Assembly: GCF_963259705.1 (NCBI RefSeq)
Contig: NC_081841.1
Span: 88,735,063 to 88,799,062 of the forward strand
Length of the DNA: 64,000 bases
Direction: 5' to 3'
Source: Myotis daubentonii
Taxonomy: Eukaryota; Chordata; Mammalia; Chiroptera; Vespertilionidae
In this document: positions 12,151-23,063 of the stretch, in pieces
Layout of the letters: each line of letters opens with the position of its first letter
How positions within the stretch are numbered: the stretch's first letter is position 1
Made by a program: the position numbers and the translations under genes
Notes under the pieces: generated by a model
Told to the model about the DNA's origin: nothing
What the model saw: only the letters and a program-made list of their open reading frames with translations
The model's database searches: none

Positions 12151-13145
12151 CAAACAAGAATATGAGATCATCTTAGAAAATAATTTAAGTATTATGAAAA
12201 AGAAAAGAAGTAACTGGGATGGAAAATACACATTGCTCCATAAATCATGGTCTTGGGAATGGCATTGGAGCATAGATCGAGGTGTCCCAGACAATGGGAA
12301 TAGAAAGTATAAATGTCCTGAGGTAGGACAAGCATGGCATGTTAGTGCTGAGCATTGGACAAGGAATTGTTCAGATTTATAGATTGTCTTATTGTAGAAG
12401 TGGGCATTGTATGGAAGTGGAGTAGAGAAAGGGAAAGAGTGGAAGCAGGAAAATCACTCATAATATGTCACATCCCAGGTGAGATATGATGGAGTGAATT
12501 TGTTGCCGCTGATGAAAAAGGGACAGATTGAGGATATGCTTTGGATGTTTTGCTAGTGGTACTTGCTGATAGATTATGAAAATGCTTCCCAGATTTTTCA
12601 TGAACAAATCAATGACTGTAATATATTGACCAGAAACAACCTTTGTTCATTTCAACAACATGAAGGCAATGGAAATCATATTATGTTCTCTTGGACAACA
12701 AAAGTACATTTGAAAACTTTATAATCTTTTAACCAATGTCACCCCAATAAAGTTAATTTAAAAAAAAACTAAAAAATATCTAGACATTTTTTTAAAAGCT
12801 TGCTCTATTCACTTGTGTTTATTCCTTCTTAATTCAATTAACAAATGTTTATTAACTACCTATTACAGGTCTTAGGGAAATAAATAAAAGAGTGCACACA
12901 AATATTCCCCAAATTAATCAAAATCCTGACAATTTTGTTTTGTTTCTTTTGAAGTTTAATGCCGTAGAGCGGTCCAAGGCAGGTGTTTTCCCTCCTTGGA
13001 CAGACTATCTGTTGTTTTTTTGTGTCACATTTTGCTTGTATGATTGTTTTTGTGTGTCTGCAGTGTTATGCTCATTTTTGAAATTCAAGTACTTCATTAG
13101 GCAGGTTTCATTGCATTAATATTATTCAAAATGGGTTTCTTTTCA
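12151..13145. other. Intergenic; faint old LINE tails
   Basis: Around 12725-12770 the phrase accaatgtcaccccaataaa followed by A-rich sequence suggests an L1 terminus. Around 12810-12880 a reversed L2-like end is possible. Nothing else is recognised. Confidence 0.4.
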
Positions 13146-13618
13146 TTAATATCATTTTTATTCTTTATTGTTTAAAGTATTACATGTTTCCTTTTTCTCC
13201 CATTGACGTCTCCCTGACCACTACCCCCCCAGCCCCGCCCCGTACATGCCCTCACTCCCCTAGTGTCTGTGTCCATTGGTTATGCTTATATGCATGCATA
13301 CAATTCCTTTGGTTGATCTCTTACTCCCCCTCCCAGCCTCCCCTGCCTTCCTTCTGAGGTTTGACAGTCAGTTCGATGCTTCTATGTCTCTGGATTTATT
13401 TTTGTTCATCAGTTTATGTTGTTGATTACATTCCACAAATGAGTGAGATCATGTGATACTTATCTTTCTCCAACTGGCTTATTTCGCTTAGCACAATGCT
13501 CTCCAGGTCAATCCATGCTGTTGCAAATGGTAAGAGTTCTTTTGTTTTTGCAGCAGCATAGTATTCCATTGTGTAGATGCACCACAGTTTTTTAATCCAC
13601 TCATCTACTGATCATTAA
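13146..13618 (-). mobile_element. L1 LINE 3' end
   Basis: The reverse complement of an L1 ORF2 and 3'UTR tail: tttattgtttaaagtattac, C-rich 3'UTR, gcttatttcgcttagcacaa, tccatgctgttgcaaatgg and agcatagtattccattgtg occur in order. Confidence 0.85.
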
Positions 13619-13620
13619 TA

Positions 13621-13834
13621 TTTTTTAAAATATCCATTTTTTATTGATTTCAGAGAGGAAGGGAGAAGGAAAGAAAAGAAACATCAATGATGAGAGAATC
13701 ATTGATCAGCTGCTTCCTGAATGCCCCCCACTGGGGATCAAGCTCACAACTGGGCATCTGCCCTGACCAGGAATCAAACCATGATCTCCTGGTTCATAGG
13801 TTGACATTCAACCACTCAGCAACACTGGCCAGGC
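13621..13834 (-). mobile_element. Ves SINE
   Basis: A reverse copy from ttttttattgatttcagaga to acactggccaggc, directly beside the L1 fragment ending near 13618. Confidence 0.9.
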
Positions 13835-14325
13835 TTTTAATTAATTTTTGATACTCTATGGTCTCCCTTTTTAGCAGCAGATTCAAATCTTCAACTCAGA
13901 GAATGTTTCCCCTCCTTTGATTATTCCCCTGCACTATTTGAATTAGTTTCTTTTTTTTAAAAAAATAAACCAAGTACCCATGGGTTGGTTTTCTCATTCT
14001 GTTCTTATTTGTCACCACAGTTCATTCCTTTGTCTTTTTTTTGCCTTCTTTCTGCAGTGTTCATTTTCCATTTCACTGTTTCTGAAATGTAGTATTTTTC
14101 TCATCATGCAGTTTTATTTCTTTAAACTCTGCTTATTGTTTAGTTCTCTGTTTCCCTCTATCTCATATTGATACATATTACTTTTTCACTGTTTATTTTG
14201 AGTATAAATAGAATTTTTAAAATTTCTTTTCTAGATAAATGGTTTTCAAGCAGTGCTTCCCCACCACTCACAACTTTAATTCTCCTTTCTATTTTATGTT
14301 ACAGGATATTCTATTATTTACATAT
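13835..14325. other. Intergenic, no feature recognised
   Basis: T-rich DNA that gives long leucine- and phenylalanine-rich chance frames. No gene is supported. Confidence 0.5.
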
Positions 14326-14329
14326 AGTA

Positions 14330-14500
14330 TATCAGTTAATTGTTCTAAGTGACTTTTATGGTAGGTGTCTTTATTATTACTCCCCATTTTAAGCTTAAAG
14401 TGATAAACTGATATGCTTCATATCATACAGCTCATAAACAACAATGCAGAGACCATCCCAGGTCATTCTGACCACAGGCTTTTCCTCTTCATTGTTGCTC
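14330..14500 (-). mobile_element. MIR SINE relic
   Basis: Reversed MIR features: ttattattactccccatttt, followed by a diverged cacagctcataa-type segment. Confidence 0.45.
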
Positions 14501-14701
14501 TCCACTGCCTTGGAAGCTGATTTAGAGTCAGAGGCTACAGCCCAGGCTTCCACACAGGCTCTCGGGTCCCCTGAGCACACTCTCCCTCAGCTCTGAAACC
14601 TGGTCATGCACTAGCTCCACAGCCCACAGGGATCTCCACCTCTGAAATGCTCTGTTCTGACCCATTCATGTAGCAAGAATGTGAAACTCTATGATGGTGA
14701 A

Positions 14702-14736
14702 AATAATCTTAATCAGTTCAGACTACTATAATAGAA
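14702..14736 (-). mobile_element. MaLR (MLT1-type) LTR, left part
   Basis: The stretch cagttcagactactataata is the start of a reversed MLT1-type LTR whose remainder follows the Helitron at 15096. The join reads cagactactataatagaa then taccatagactgggtgg, as in the unbroken LTR. Confidence 0.65.
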
Positions 14737-15095
14737 CTAGAGGCCTGGTGCATGAAATCATGCACTGGTGGGATCCCTTGGCCTGGCTGGCTATCGAGGC
14801 CTATCGAGGAGCCAGCCGGCTGTGGGGAAGGGCTGGCCAGGGGGAGGGGCCATGGGAGGTTGGCAGTCTGGCCCCCCCAATCAGGACTGATGGGGAGGCC
14901 GGCCAGGCAGTGGGGAAGGGGCTGTGGGAGGTTGGCTGTCTGTGGGAGGTTGGCTGTGGGAGTGCATTGACCACCAGGGGGCAGCTCTTGTGTTGAGCAT
15001 CTGCCCCTTGGTGAGCAGTGTGCATCATAGTGACTGGTCAACCGGTCGTTCTGGTCGTTTGGTCGTAACGGTTGCTTGGGCTTTTATTATATAGA
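14737..15095 (-). mobile_element. HeliBat Helitron, non-autonomous, inserted in an MLT1 LTR
   Basis: The plus strand starts with ctagaggcctggtgcatga and the hairpin gtgcatga/tcatgcac. It ends in cttttattatataga. On the minus strand this is a standard Helitron: TC 5' end, hairpin just before the CTAG 3' end, inserted between host A and T (A before 14737, T at 15096). A CTCF-like core, ccaccagggggcag, lies at 14971-14984, with a degraded inverted partner at 15001-15014. Open frames inside are chance results of GC richness; there is no Rep/helicase. Confidence 0.9.
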
Positions 15096-15430
15096 TACCA
15101 TAGACTGGGTGGATTGTAAACAAAAGAAATGTATTTATTACAGTTCTGGATGCTGCAAGTTCAAAACCAGGCTGCCAGCACAATTGGGTTCTAGTACAGG
15201 CCCTCTTCTGGGTAGCAGATGGCCAATTTTCCATTGTGTCCTCACATGTCAGAGAGCAGAGCAAAGCAAGATCTTTGGAGACTCTAATCCTACTCAAGGC
15301 TCTACCCTCATTACTATTATCTATTGGTAATTACCTCCCAAAGGCCTCACCTCCTAATACCGTCCCATTGGGGATAAGGGTTTCAACATATGAATTTTGG
15401 GGTGTCACAAGCATTCTGTCCATAACACGG
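15096..15430 (-). mobile_element. MaLR (MLT1-type) LTR, right part
   Basis: The sequence continues the reversed LTR: taccatagactgggtgg, tttattacagttctgg, ttgtgtcctcacatg, acctcccaaaggcctcacct and tttcaacatatgaattttgg, up to tctgtccataaca. It is a solo LTR split by the Helitron at 14737-15095. Confidence 0.7.
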
Positions 15431-15742
15431 ATGGAACTGATACATGAGAGAGTATGGGAATGAAAGGGTAGAGGGGATATCATTAAGAATCTGGAGCAGG
15501 AAAAGAGAACTTTTTCTTTCCCAACTCTTGTTAGCAACTCAATTATTTGTCTCCACGTTAATGGATTAAAACCACATTAATCTCATTTGTGTATAGAAGC
15601 CCTTTTACATTACTCATTTCTTGACTTTTTTTTTATCAGAATACAATCAATTGGACTGTTGGTTGTAAAACAGCAATGGGATTATATTGGTGAATATACT
15701 TGCCAACCAAAAGTTGTCATATCAATGCAAAATAGCATTGTT

Positions 15743-15743
<1 letters not shown>

Positions 15744-15780
<37 letters not shown>
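15744..15780. repeat. (ATT)n microsatellite
   Basis: About eleven consecutive att units. Confidence 0.95.
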
Positions 15781-15784
15781 TACT

Positions 15785-15950
15785 GCAAGAAAATCCAGAG
15801 AAAGGATAGTAACTGATGGATGTTACCCAACTTTATTGTGGAAATAATTTTGATATGTATGTACATATTTCCAAATCATTATGTTGTATACCTTAAATAT
15901 CTATAATGTTATATGTCAATTACACATTAATAAAACTGGAAAAAAATAAA
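15785..15950 (+). mobile_element. Old L1 LINE 3' end
   Basis: The L1 tail motifs ttgtataccttaaat, atgtcaattacacattaat and aaaactgg followed by A-rich sequence are present. Confidence 0.6.
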
Positions 15951-17182
15951 CAACACCACCAAATTGGTTTGCTAGCTGCTAGAGACAGAAAGCATCAAAG
16001 TCAGGGAGTTCTAGCAACCTACGAAAAGAGTAATGACATTATTACCCTATTTCCAACTTTTGCCAACTAGAGCCTCAGGCATTATTTCTGAGAAAAGAGT
16101 TTAAACGCAGATACTGGAGGTCAGGAGCAAATGGAGGCTTTGTGAACATGACAGCAACTTTTAAACCTGGGCTACCTTGTGCATTTCACTCATGAGTAGT
16201 TGCACTTTTCCGCAATAACTTTGCCTTTCAGAAATCTACTAACTCTATTTTAGGGAAATAGATTTCTAATATATTTACATTTGAGCGTTGCTGAAGTTAG
16301 AAAGAAATACTCTGGAAAGAATTCATCTATTAATCCAGATGGCATGAGAAAGATCTTAAACACAATAACAGTGTCCAGAAACATCTGGTCTCATAAGCTC
16401 TGTTTATCATTCCCTAGACTTCAGTAAAAGCTTTGTGATCTGTAGGTGGCCTGGTATTTCTTACAGTGTTCCAGATGTTTTTTTTCTGAAGTCAAGGACA
16501 GCCACAGGAAATTTTTCTAACATTATAATTTTTAATCATGAACGGGTATACTATGCTTTTAACTTTCATTTCCTCTCAGAACCATCTCAGATATTATCTT
16601 TTCATTCATTTTTAAAGTTTATTGAAATAATATCTCACTTTCATGTCCTGCAGTTTTTACTACAGGGACGAAAATATACATTTCTTGGTTTTAATTTTCT
16701 CCAGATCTAGCATAGTTTCTGTGATATTCCAAGTTCCCAAACAATATGTGAAATAAAGGAATAAATGAATTAATAATTATATTAATTAAAACTTTATTTT
16801 CTCTCAAAAGCATATTAATATTGCAAGTGGATATCCACCTACCCTCATAGCCCAACCCAGCATGCACACATAGCTACTGTGAGAAAAGATAGGAACAAGT
16901 CAATTATTTTAATAGAGTTCATATTTTTTACATATTAATGCCAGATCAAGTGACCATATGGATTGTTTATAAATTTATGATCCATACAAGTTATTAGAGA
17001 ATTGTCTGTGCTAGCATCCCATGAAAAAATGGCCTACCTGTGGAATTTATATGTTTCCATAGTTTTCTAGTGAAACATGCTAGTACAGTGCCTGAGGCCC
17101 ACAGGGACTCCTGCAGTTTCAGCGATGCTTTCTACTAGTATATGGAACAGGACTGTCTATTCGCAACTGTCAAACCACCAGC
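15951..17182. other. Intergenic, no feature recognised
   Basis: No gene or repeat is named. The segment is less repetitive than its surroundings. Confidence 0.5.
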
Positions 17183-17278
17183 AAGTTATCAGCCCACATG
17201 TGAGGCGAGCTGCACTTTTGTTAATGTGTGCTCTTATGGGAAACGGAATCTAGACTGTTTTTTTACAATTTTAAACTC
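17183..17278. repeat. 96-bp dispersed direct repeat, copy 1
   Basis: The segment is repeated without gaps at 18092-18187, with seven mismatches by my count. It matches no repeat family that I recognise. Confidence 0.85.
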
Positions 17279-17403
17279 ATAAGAGAATAACAGGGATTTT
17301 TAAAAACAATAAAATCCTTTCTCCTCAGGAGGTTTTTCTTTCTTTGTGTTGTTCAAGTAAGAACTGTTTTGGAAATGCTGTCAGGATCTCTGACAAGGCA
17401 TTG

Positions 17404-17429
17404 GCGGGGGGAGGGGGGGCAAGGGGGGC
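17404..17429 (+). other. G-run tract (possible G-quadruplex)
   Basis: Three G runs of 6, 7 and 6 bases with one to three base spacers, plus a preceding GG. It could form a quadruplex; function is unknown. Confidence 0.5.
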
Positions 17430-17779
17430 GCATAATATGTTTATTTATCTTAGAAACCACAAGAACATTGCAAAAGGCCAGATTGGCTCTGTAAAAATGT
17501 GTTGCTAACATTGTACAGTATGAATACTTAGTTTGAATTACGTTAAGTCATTTATGCACTGATAAAGAAGGACCATCTATAATCTGGCATCTTCCAGATT
17601 TACGTCTACAACCCCGCCCTCTCCCCTGAGCTCCAGACGCCTAGATCCAAAAAGCCTCCTTCATACAGACACATGGAAATTGAATAGGCATCTCAAAAGG
17701 GGCACATCCAAAATTAAACTGCTGATTTCCACCCCCTCCACTTCAACCTCCTCACAGTCTTTCCATCCCAGTCACTTTG

Positions 17780-18470
17780 TCCTTCCAGTGGCTCAGGCCA
17801 ACATGCTTGGAAGAAGAATCTCTGTCTTTATTGTTCCTCTCTCACACCCCATTTGATTTCTCAGGCATTCTTGTCCTCTGTATCTTCAAAATACTTCTGC
17901 AGTGTGACTTTTCTCACCACCTTCTCTGCTACTATCCAGGTCAACACCATTATCATCTCTGCCTTGATTATTGCAGTAACATTCTAAATATCTCTTCTGA
18001 GAACATCACTGTCCCTCCACAATCCATACTGCCAGAATATTCTTTCATAGACAGTTCAATCAAGTCATTCCTCTGCTGAGAACCCGCCAATAAGTTATCA
18101 ACCCACATGTGAGGCAAGCTGCACTTTTGTTAATGTGAGCTCTTGTGGGAAACAGAATCTAGACTGTTTTTATACAATTTTAAATTCCTGGCATATTCAG
18201 AGGAAAAGGCCATCTTCAAAACGGCCTAAAATGCCCTGCAAGATTTAGGTTCTCATTACCTCTCTGACCTCATGTCATATTTTGCCTCTCCTTCCTAACT
18301 GTTTGCATTTGCCCTTTCTGCTGTTACTAGAATCTTCTGCATATCTTCCTCATTAGAGATCCTTCTTTTTGTTGTGCTTCCTTCAGTCCTTAATATCTCT
18401 GCTCAGATGTCACTTCATCTGAAGGATTTTCCTCTGACCGTCCTGTATAAAATCGCAGACTCCACCCTCT
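17780..18470 (+). mobile_element. L2 LINE relic, interrupted at 18092-18187
   Basis: Forward L2 features: ttattgcagtaacattcta, attcctctgctgagaaccc, aaatgccctgcaagattt, tctctgacctcatgtcat, ttcccagta and the tcagatgtcacttcatctga segment. The 96-bp direct repeat interrupts the sequence after gaacccgccaa. Confidence 0.65.
18092..18187. repeat. 96-bp dispersed direct repeat, copy 2 (inside L2)
   Basis: Ungapped partner of 17183-17278. Because it breaks the L2 reading, this copy is probably the derived one. Confidence 0.85.
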
Positions 18471-19106
18471 CACGTTCCTATTTCCCAGTACTGCTTTTCT
18501 TCCCTCCATTTTACTTGTCTGCCTTGGAAGTCTCCACTCTGACTGGGCAAGACATGGTTCTGCATGCATTACGGAGGAGTCTTAAACCAGGCCTTTTTGG
18601 AACTTTGTATGATGGAGAAACTGCTGCAGACAGTGATTTTAGTTTACTCAAGAGATTAGGTGTTTCATTGTTTGTATGGAAGACAAGGCCATGAGATTCT
18701 GTATCTATAGCTGCAATGAACTGTGGAATGAAGGAGTTCCTTGGAATAGTATTACAGAAAAGGAGGGAGGAAAAAAGAAAAGATAATAGTCACAGCTCAG
18801 TATACTGACTGAACCAGAAGGAAAGTGGAGGCCCACATTATGCTGGATTTATGTGATGAGTATGACAGCAAGTTTCATTGCTGAATCAAGATCATTGAAG
18901 AGGAATGCATTAAAAGAACATAAATACCATGTTCTGGAAAATTTGGATTTGGTAAAATGATTGCCCTTAAGACAGAAATGATTACAGCCTAAGCTGACAC
19001 GAATGTATGAAGGGGGCTTACCCAACCGCAAAGGGTCAGAAGTAAATCACATTTTCTAACCTCTCCTTCAAAATACACAGGATCAAACAAAAGCGTTAGT
19101 AAAAAT
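18471..19106. other. Intergenic, no feature recognised
   Basis: No gene or named repeat is supported. Confidence 0.45.
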
Positions 19107-19119
19107 AAGAATGAAAATA

Positions 19120-19339
19120 GCCAAAACCGGTTTGGCTCAGTGGATAGAGCGTCGGCCTGCGGACTGAAGGGTCCCAGGTTCGATTCCGGTCAAGGGCATG
19201 TTCCTGGGTTGCAGGCACATCCCCAGTAGGAGATGTGCAGGAGGCAGCTGATCGATGTTTCTCTCTCATCGATGTTTCTGACTCTCTATCTCTCTCCCTT
19301 CCTCTCTGTAAAAAATCAATAAAATATATTTAAAAAAAA
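19120..19339 (+). mobile_element. Ves SINE, young copy with target duplication
   Basis: Close to the vespertilionid consensus: aaaccggtttggctcagtgg, gcgtcggcctgcggactga (A box side), ggttcgattccggtcaaggg (B box side), the gatcgatgtttctctc block and the aaaaaatcaataaaatat tail. The 13-bp duplication aagaatgaaaata flanks it (19107-19119 and 19340-19352). Confidence 0.95.
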
Positions 19340-19387
19340 AAGAATGAAAATAAGTAACCATTTTTATAAAGATAAAAAGTGTTAATA

Positions 19388-19462
19388 ATTGAATTGTGTC
19401 CCTCCAAAAGATATGTTGCAGATGACACCCATAGTGCCTGTGAATATGACTTTATTTGAAAA
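19388..19462 (+). mobile_element. MaLR (MLT1-type) LTR, left part
   Basis: The stretch gaattgtgtccctccaaaag, atatgttg and gactttatttgaaaa is the start of a forward MLT1-type LTR that continues after the Helitron at 20338. Confidence 0.7.
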
Positions 19463-19901
19463 CTGGAGGCCTGGTGCACAAAAATTTGTGCACTCAGGGG
19501 GGTCCCTCAGCCAGGCCTGTGCCCTCTCGCAGTCTGGGATCCCTCGGGGGATGGCCACCTGCTGGCTTAGGCCTGCTCCCTGGGGGATTGGGTCTAATCT
19601 GGCAGTCAGACATCTCTCTGGCAGCCCGGGAGCCCTCAGGGGATGTCCACTTGCCAGTGGGGAGCAGGCCTAAGCTGCAGTCGGACATCCTTAGTGCTGC
19701 TGAGGAGGTGGGAGAGGCTCCCACCACCACTGCTGTACTGGCAGACATCAGCCTGGCATGTGGGAGCTCACTGACCACCAGAGGGCAGCTCCTGCATTGA
19801 GCGTCTGCCCCCTGGTGGTCAGTGTGTGCCATAGTGACCAGTCATTCCCAGTTTTTCTGCTGTTAGGGTCAATTTGCATATTACCCTTTTATTATATAGG
19901 A
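19463..19901 (-). mobile_element. Compound HeliBat, unit 1
   Basis: The plus-strand start ctggaggcctggtgcac is a point-mutated Helitron 3' end (CTAG to CCAG on the minus strand) next to the hairpin gtgcacaaa/tttgtgcac. The unit ends in cttttattatatagga, the HeliBat 5' end TCCTATATAAT on the minus strand. A CTCF-like core lies at 19775-19788 and an inverted partner at 19806-19818. It is followed directly by unit 2, as at 22107 and 35584. Confidence 0.85.
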
Positions 19902-20337
19902 AGGATAGAGGCCTGGTGCATGGGTTGGGGCTGGCTGGTTTGCCCTGAAGAGTGTCCCGGATCAGGGTGGGGGTCCCACTGGGGTGCCTGGCCATCCTGG
20001 GTGAGGGGCTGATGGCTGTTTGCAGGCTGGCTACGGCCCCCAGCCACCCAAGCTCCCAGTGGAGGCTGGCTGGAAGTTGGTATCTGGGATTTATTTATCT
20101 TCTATAATTGAAACTTTGTTGCCTTGAGCGGAGGCTACAGCAGCCAGGGCAGGCTGGAAGCTTGGCTTCCTCCATCGCCGGGGCAACCAAGCCTCCTGCT
20201 TGCTCCAGCTCTGTGGCTGCTGGCTGCCATCTTGGTTGGGTTAATTTGCATATAGTCACTCTGATTGGCTGGTTGGCGTGGCTTGGGGCATAACAGAGGT
20301 GCAGTCAATTTGCATGTTTCTCTTTTATTAGATTAGA
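19902..20337 (-). mobile_element. Compound HeliBat, unit 2
   Basis: Starts near atagaggcctggtgcatggg (CTAG mutated) and ends in cttttattagattaga followed by T, a normal 5' TC end on the minus strand. It contains one copy of the ~90-bp internal repeat (19986-20045). Together with unit 1 it sits inside an MLT1-type LTR. Confidence 0.8.
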
Positions 20338-20725
20338 TAGATCAAATTAAGATGATCTATTTAAGATGATGATCAAGTTAAGATGCAGTCTTACTGAAGA
20401 GAGGTGGAGACTAATCCAAAAATAAGTATGGTCCTTAAAAGAAGAGGAGAATAGACACAGACACACAAGACAAGAAGAGAGAAGGCCATGTGGAGATGGA
20501 GGCAGAGATTAGAGTGATGTTGTCACAAGCCTGGAGCTATCAGAAGCCAGAAGAAGCAAGGAAGGATTCTCCCCCAGAGACTTCAGAGGGAGCATTGTTC
20601 CATCAACACCTTGATTTTGGACTTTATGTCTCTATAAATGTGACAGAATAAACTTATATCATTTTAAGCCATCCAGCTTGTGGTACTTTGTTATAGTAGC
20701 TCTAGAAAATGAAAACAATGGTGGT
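20338..20725 (+). mobile_element. MaLR (MLT1-type) LTR, right part
   Basis: Forward LTR features in order: atcaagttaagatgcagtc, gtccttaaaagaagagg, ggccatgtggagatggaggc, caacaccttgattttggact and cttgtggtactttgttatag. It is continuous with 19388-19462 apart from the Helitron. Confidence 0.75.
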
Positions 20726-20934
20726 TTCTCACAGAGGCCTACCAGTGGGACACAAGGGACAGACATGGTACATTAGGTAATGGGAGGACTCGATTGCTTT
20801 GTTCCTCAAACAGCAGCAACATTCCTGGGAGCTTGTTTGAAATAAACAATCTCAGACTCCACTGTAGTTCTAAGGACTAATATCCCTTGAAATTATTGCA
20901 GCCCTAACTATGCATTCTGGGGAATAACAGCAAT

Positions 20935-21150
20935 AGCCCCAACATATTTGAGTCTTTCTCAGGTGCCTGGCTCTGATAAAAGAATCACACCATATGTCAA
21001 CCCACTTAATTCACACACCAACTTATAAGGGGTGTACTGTTTGTACTCCCATTTTACAGACAGGGAAATCAGTCACAGACAGGCTAAGTTAACTTTCCAA
21101 AGTCAAGCAAATAGCAAATGTTGAATCAAGGGAATGAGCCACCTAGATCT
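20935..21150 (-). mobile_element. MIR SINE relic
   Basis: Reversed MIR: ctcccattttacagacaggg, aaatcagtcacagacaggct and aagttaactttccaaagtca, in the expected order. Confidence 0.75.
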
Positions 21151-21166
21151 TTATTTCACATGAAAG

Positions 21167-21306
21167 AAGATATAGATATAGATGCTCTATAGATAGATTA
21201 GATATAGATATAGATGATATAGATATAGATGTAGATATAGATGTAGATAGATATAGATATATAGATAGATATAGATATAGATATAGATATAGATATAGAT
21301 ATAGAT
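21167..21306. repeat. (GATATA)n / (GATA)n microsatellite
   Basis: About 140 bp of imperfect agatat and agat units. Confidence 0.95.
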
Positions 21307-21309
21307 ACT

Positions 21310-22106
21310 TGAAAGAGGGATGCTAAAAGGTCAGTCCTCTATCTCCTGTTGATCCTGAAACAAAATTAGAAATAACTTTGCTGATGGAAAGGGTATGTTG
21401 CAGGATCTGCCTTGGAGATAAAATTCCAAAATGGTCTTCCCTATTCTTTTACCCCCACCTGTCCCTCACTCAGTTGTTAATTAAGCAGCATGGTAACTGC
21501 AAGCTTTTGCCCTACAAGAGGAAAGGTACAATATGGAGCAGAAGGACTAGAGAAAAAGGGTTCAGCATTCCAGGTCCTGTTTGGAAAAAAATAAATCTAG
21601 TGATGACTTGGACCTTGAACACCTGAAGGACTTCTAATAGAAGCCTCCTCTTCACTATGAGTGTAGGCTTGTTGGGATTGTAAGAGAGATGACATTTTCT
21701 CCCTCCTATTGAACATTCTAGGAAATTGATATTCTGGGACTCAGCAATCCCGTGGGAAGAGGAGAAGGTGGTTTCCCCTAATGCTGTCCTCAGCTCTGTG
21801 TACATATCTCTGGTTGTAAACTACTGCCTGTGCTTCAGAGAAAGTGAAGCATCTGAGTAAGTGTTCCTTTATGCCAGCCCACCCGAGAAGACTTGCCTAG
21901 GTACACCTCTGAGTCTTTGAACTTACTCTCTGCCTTGAAGCCCCTTTCCCTAAAGTCTCCCTGTTGAACTCTCACATTCATTAAAACCCACCTTAACCAT
22001 TACCTGTCTCAGTGAGGTCTTCCATATTTCTGTGTGCGTATTCTGCTCCCCTGGCAAAGCTGATAGCTCTTTTCCTGAACTCTGCTGTAACTTGCTTATA
22101 TTACTA
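21310..22106. other. Intergenic, no feature recognised
   Basis: Open frames of 80-100 codons overlap here on both strands. None resembles a known protein, and none has splice or initiation context that I would trust. Confidence 0.45.
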
Positions 22107-22567
22107 CTAGAGGCCTGGTGCACAAAAATTTGTGCACTCAGGGAGTCCCTCAGCCCAGCCTGTGCCCTCTTGCAGTCTGGGACCGCTTGGGGGATGCCCA
22201 CCTGATGGCTTAGGCCTGCTCCCTGGGAGATTGGGCCTAAGCTGGCAGTCAGACATCCCTCTGGCAGCCCGGGAGCCCTCAGGGGATGTCCACTTGCCAG
22301 TGGGGAGCAGGTCTAAGCTGCAGTTGGACATCCTTAGTGCTGCTGAGGAGGCAGGAGAGGCTCCCACCACCACTGCTGTACTGGCAGACATCAGCCTGGC
22401 ATGTGACTGAGCAGAGCTCCCCCATGTGGGAGCGCACTGACCACCAGAGGGCAGCTCCTGCATTGAGCGTCTGCCCCCAGGTGGTGAGTGTGTGTCATAG
22501 TGACCAGTCATTCCCAGTCGTTCTGCTGTTAGGGTCAATTTGCGTATCACCTTTTTATTATATAGGA
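22107..22567 (-). mobile_element. Compound HeliBat, unit 1
   Basis: Clear 3' end on the minus strand: plus-strand ctagaggcctggtgcacaaa after host A, with hairpin gtgcacaaa/tttgtgcac. The 5' end is attatatagga. The CTCF-like core ccaccagagggcag lies at 22441-22454, with inverted tgcccccaggtgg at 22472-22484. The longest open frame in the window (147 codons) lies in this unit and is a chance frame. Confidence 0.9.
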
Positions 22568-23063
22568 GTGCCTGGCCAGCCTGGGTGAGGGGCTGATGGC
22601 TGTTTTCAGGCTGGCCACAGTCCCTTCAGTGTGGGGGTCCCCACTAGGGTGCCTGGCCATCCTGGGTGAGGGGCTGATGGCTATTTGCAGGCTGGCTAAG
22701 CCCCTCAGCGAGGACCCTCACCCTGTGAGGGTCTAGCCAGCCTGGGTGAGGGGCTGATGGCTGTTTGTAGGCTGCCCACAGCCCCCAGCCACCCAAGCTC
22801 CCAGTGGAGGCTGGCTGGAAGCAGGTATCTGGGATTTATTTGTTGCCATGAGCAGAGGCCACAGCCGGCTCAGGGCCGGAGGGAAGCTTGGCTTCCTCCA
22901 TTGCCCGGGCAACCAAGCCTCCTGCTTGCTCCAGCTCTGTTACTGCCGGCTGCCATCTTGGTTGGATTAATTTGCATATAGTTGCTCCGATTGGCTGGTG
23001 GGCATGGCTTAGGGTGTAGTGAAGGTATGGTCAATTAGCATCTTTGTCTTTTATTAGTGTAGA
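22568..23063 (-). mobile_element. Compound HeliBat, unit 2 with three internal repeats
   Basis: The unit lacks its own 3' hairpin and begins within the internal repeat. It holds three ~70-100 bp repeats keyed by gggtgaggggctgatggct (22580, 22663 and 22745) and ends in cttttattagtgtaga, a 5' TC end. The last base abuts the CTAG end of the next Helitron. Confidence 0.85.

Noticed and set aside
14718..15041. Overlapping open frames on both strands, possible small proteins
   Set aside because: They fall inside the Helitron at 14737-15095. Stop-poor GC-rich DNA explains them.
19120..19200. tRNA gene with A and B boxes
   Set aside because: It is the tRNA-derived head of a Ves SINE with target duplications and a 3' tail. 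No mature tRNA cloverleaf end is present.
19494..19832. 112- and 114-codon frames on opposite strands
   Set aside because: Chance frames in compound HeliBat unit 1.
21167..21306. CRISPR-like or satellite array
   Set aside because: Simple GATATA slippage repeat with no spacers.
22107..22550. The longest open reading frame in the window, 147 codons on the minus strand
   Set aside because: It lies wholly in a GC-rich HeliBat, runs into its terminal hairpin, and parallel frames appear in the sister copies with different changes. There is no conserved protein signal.
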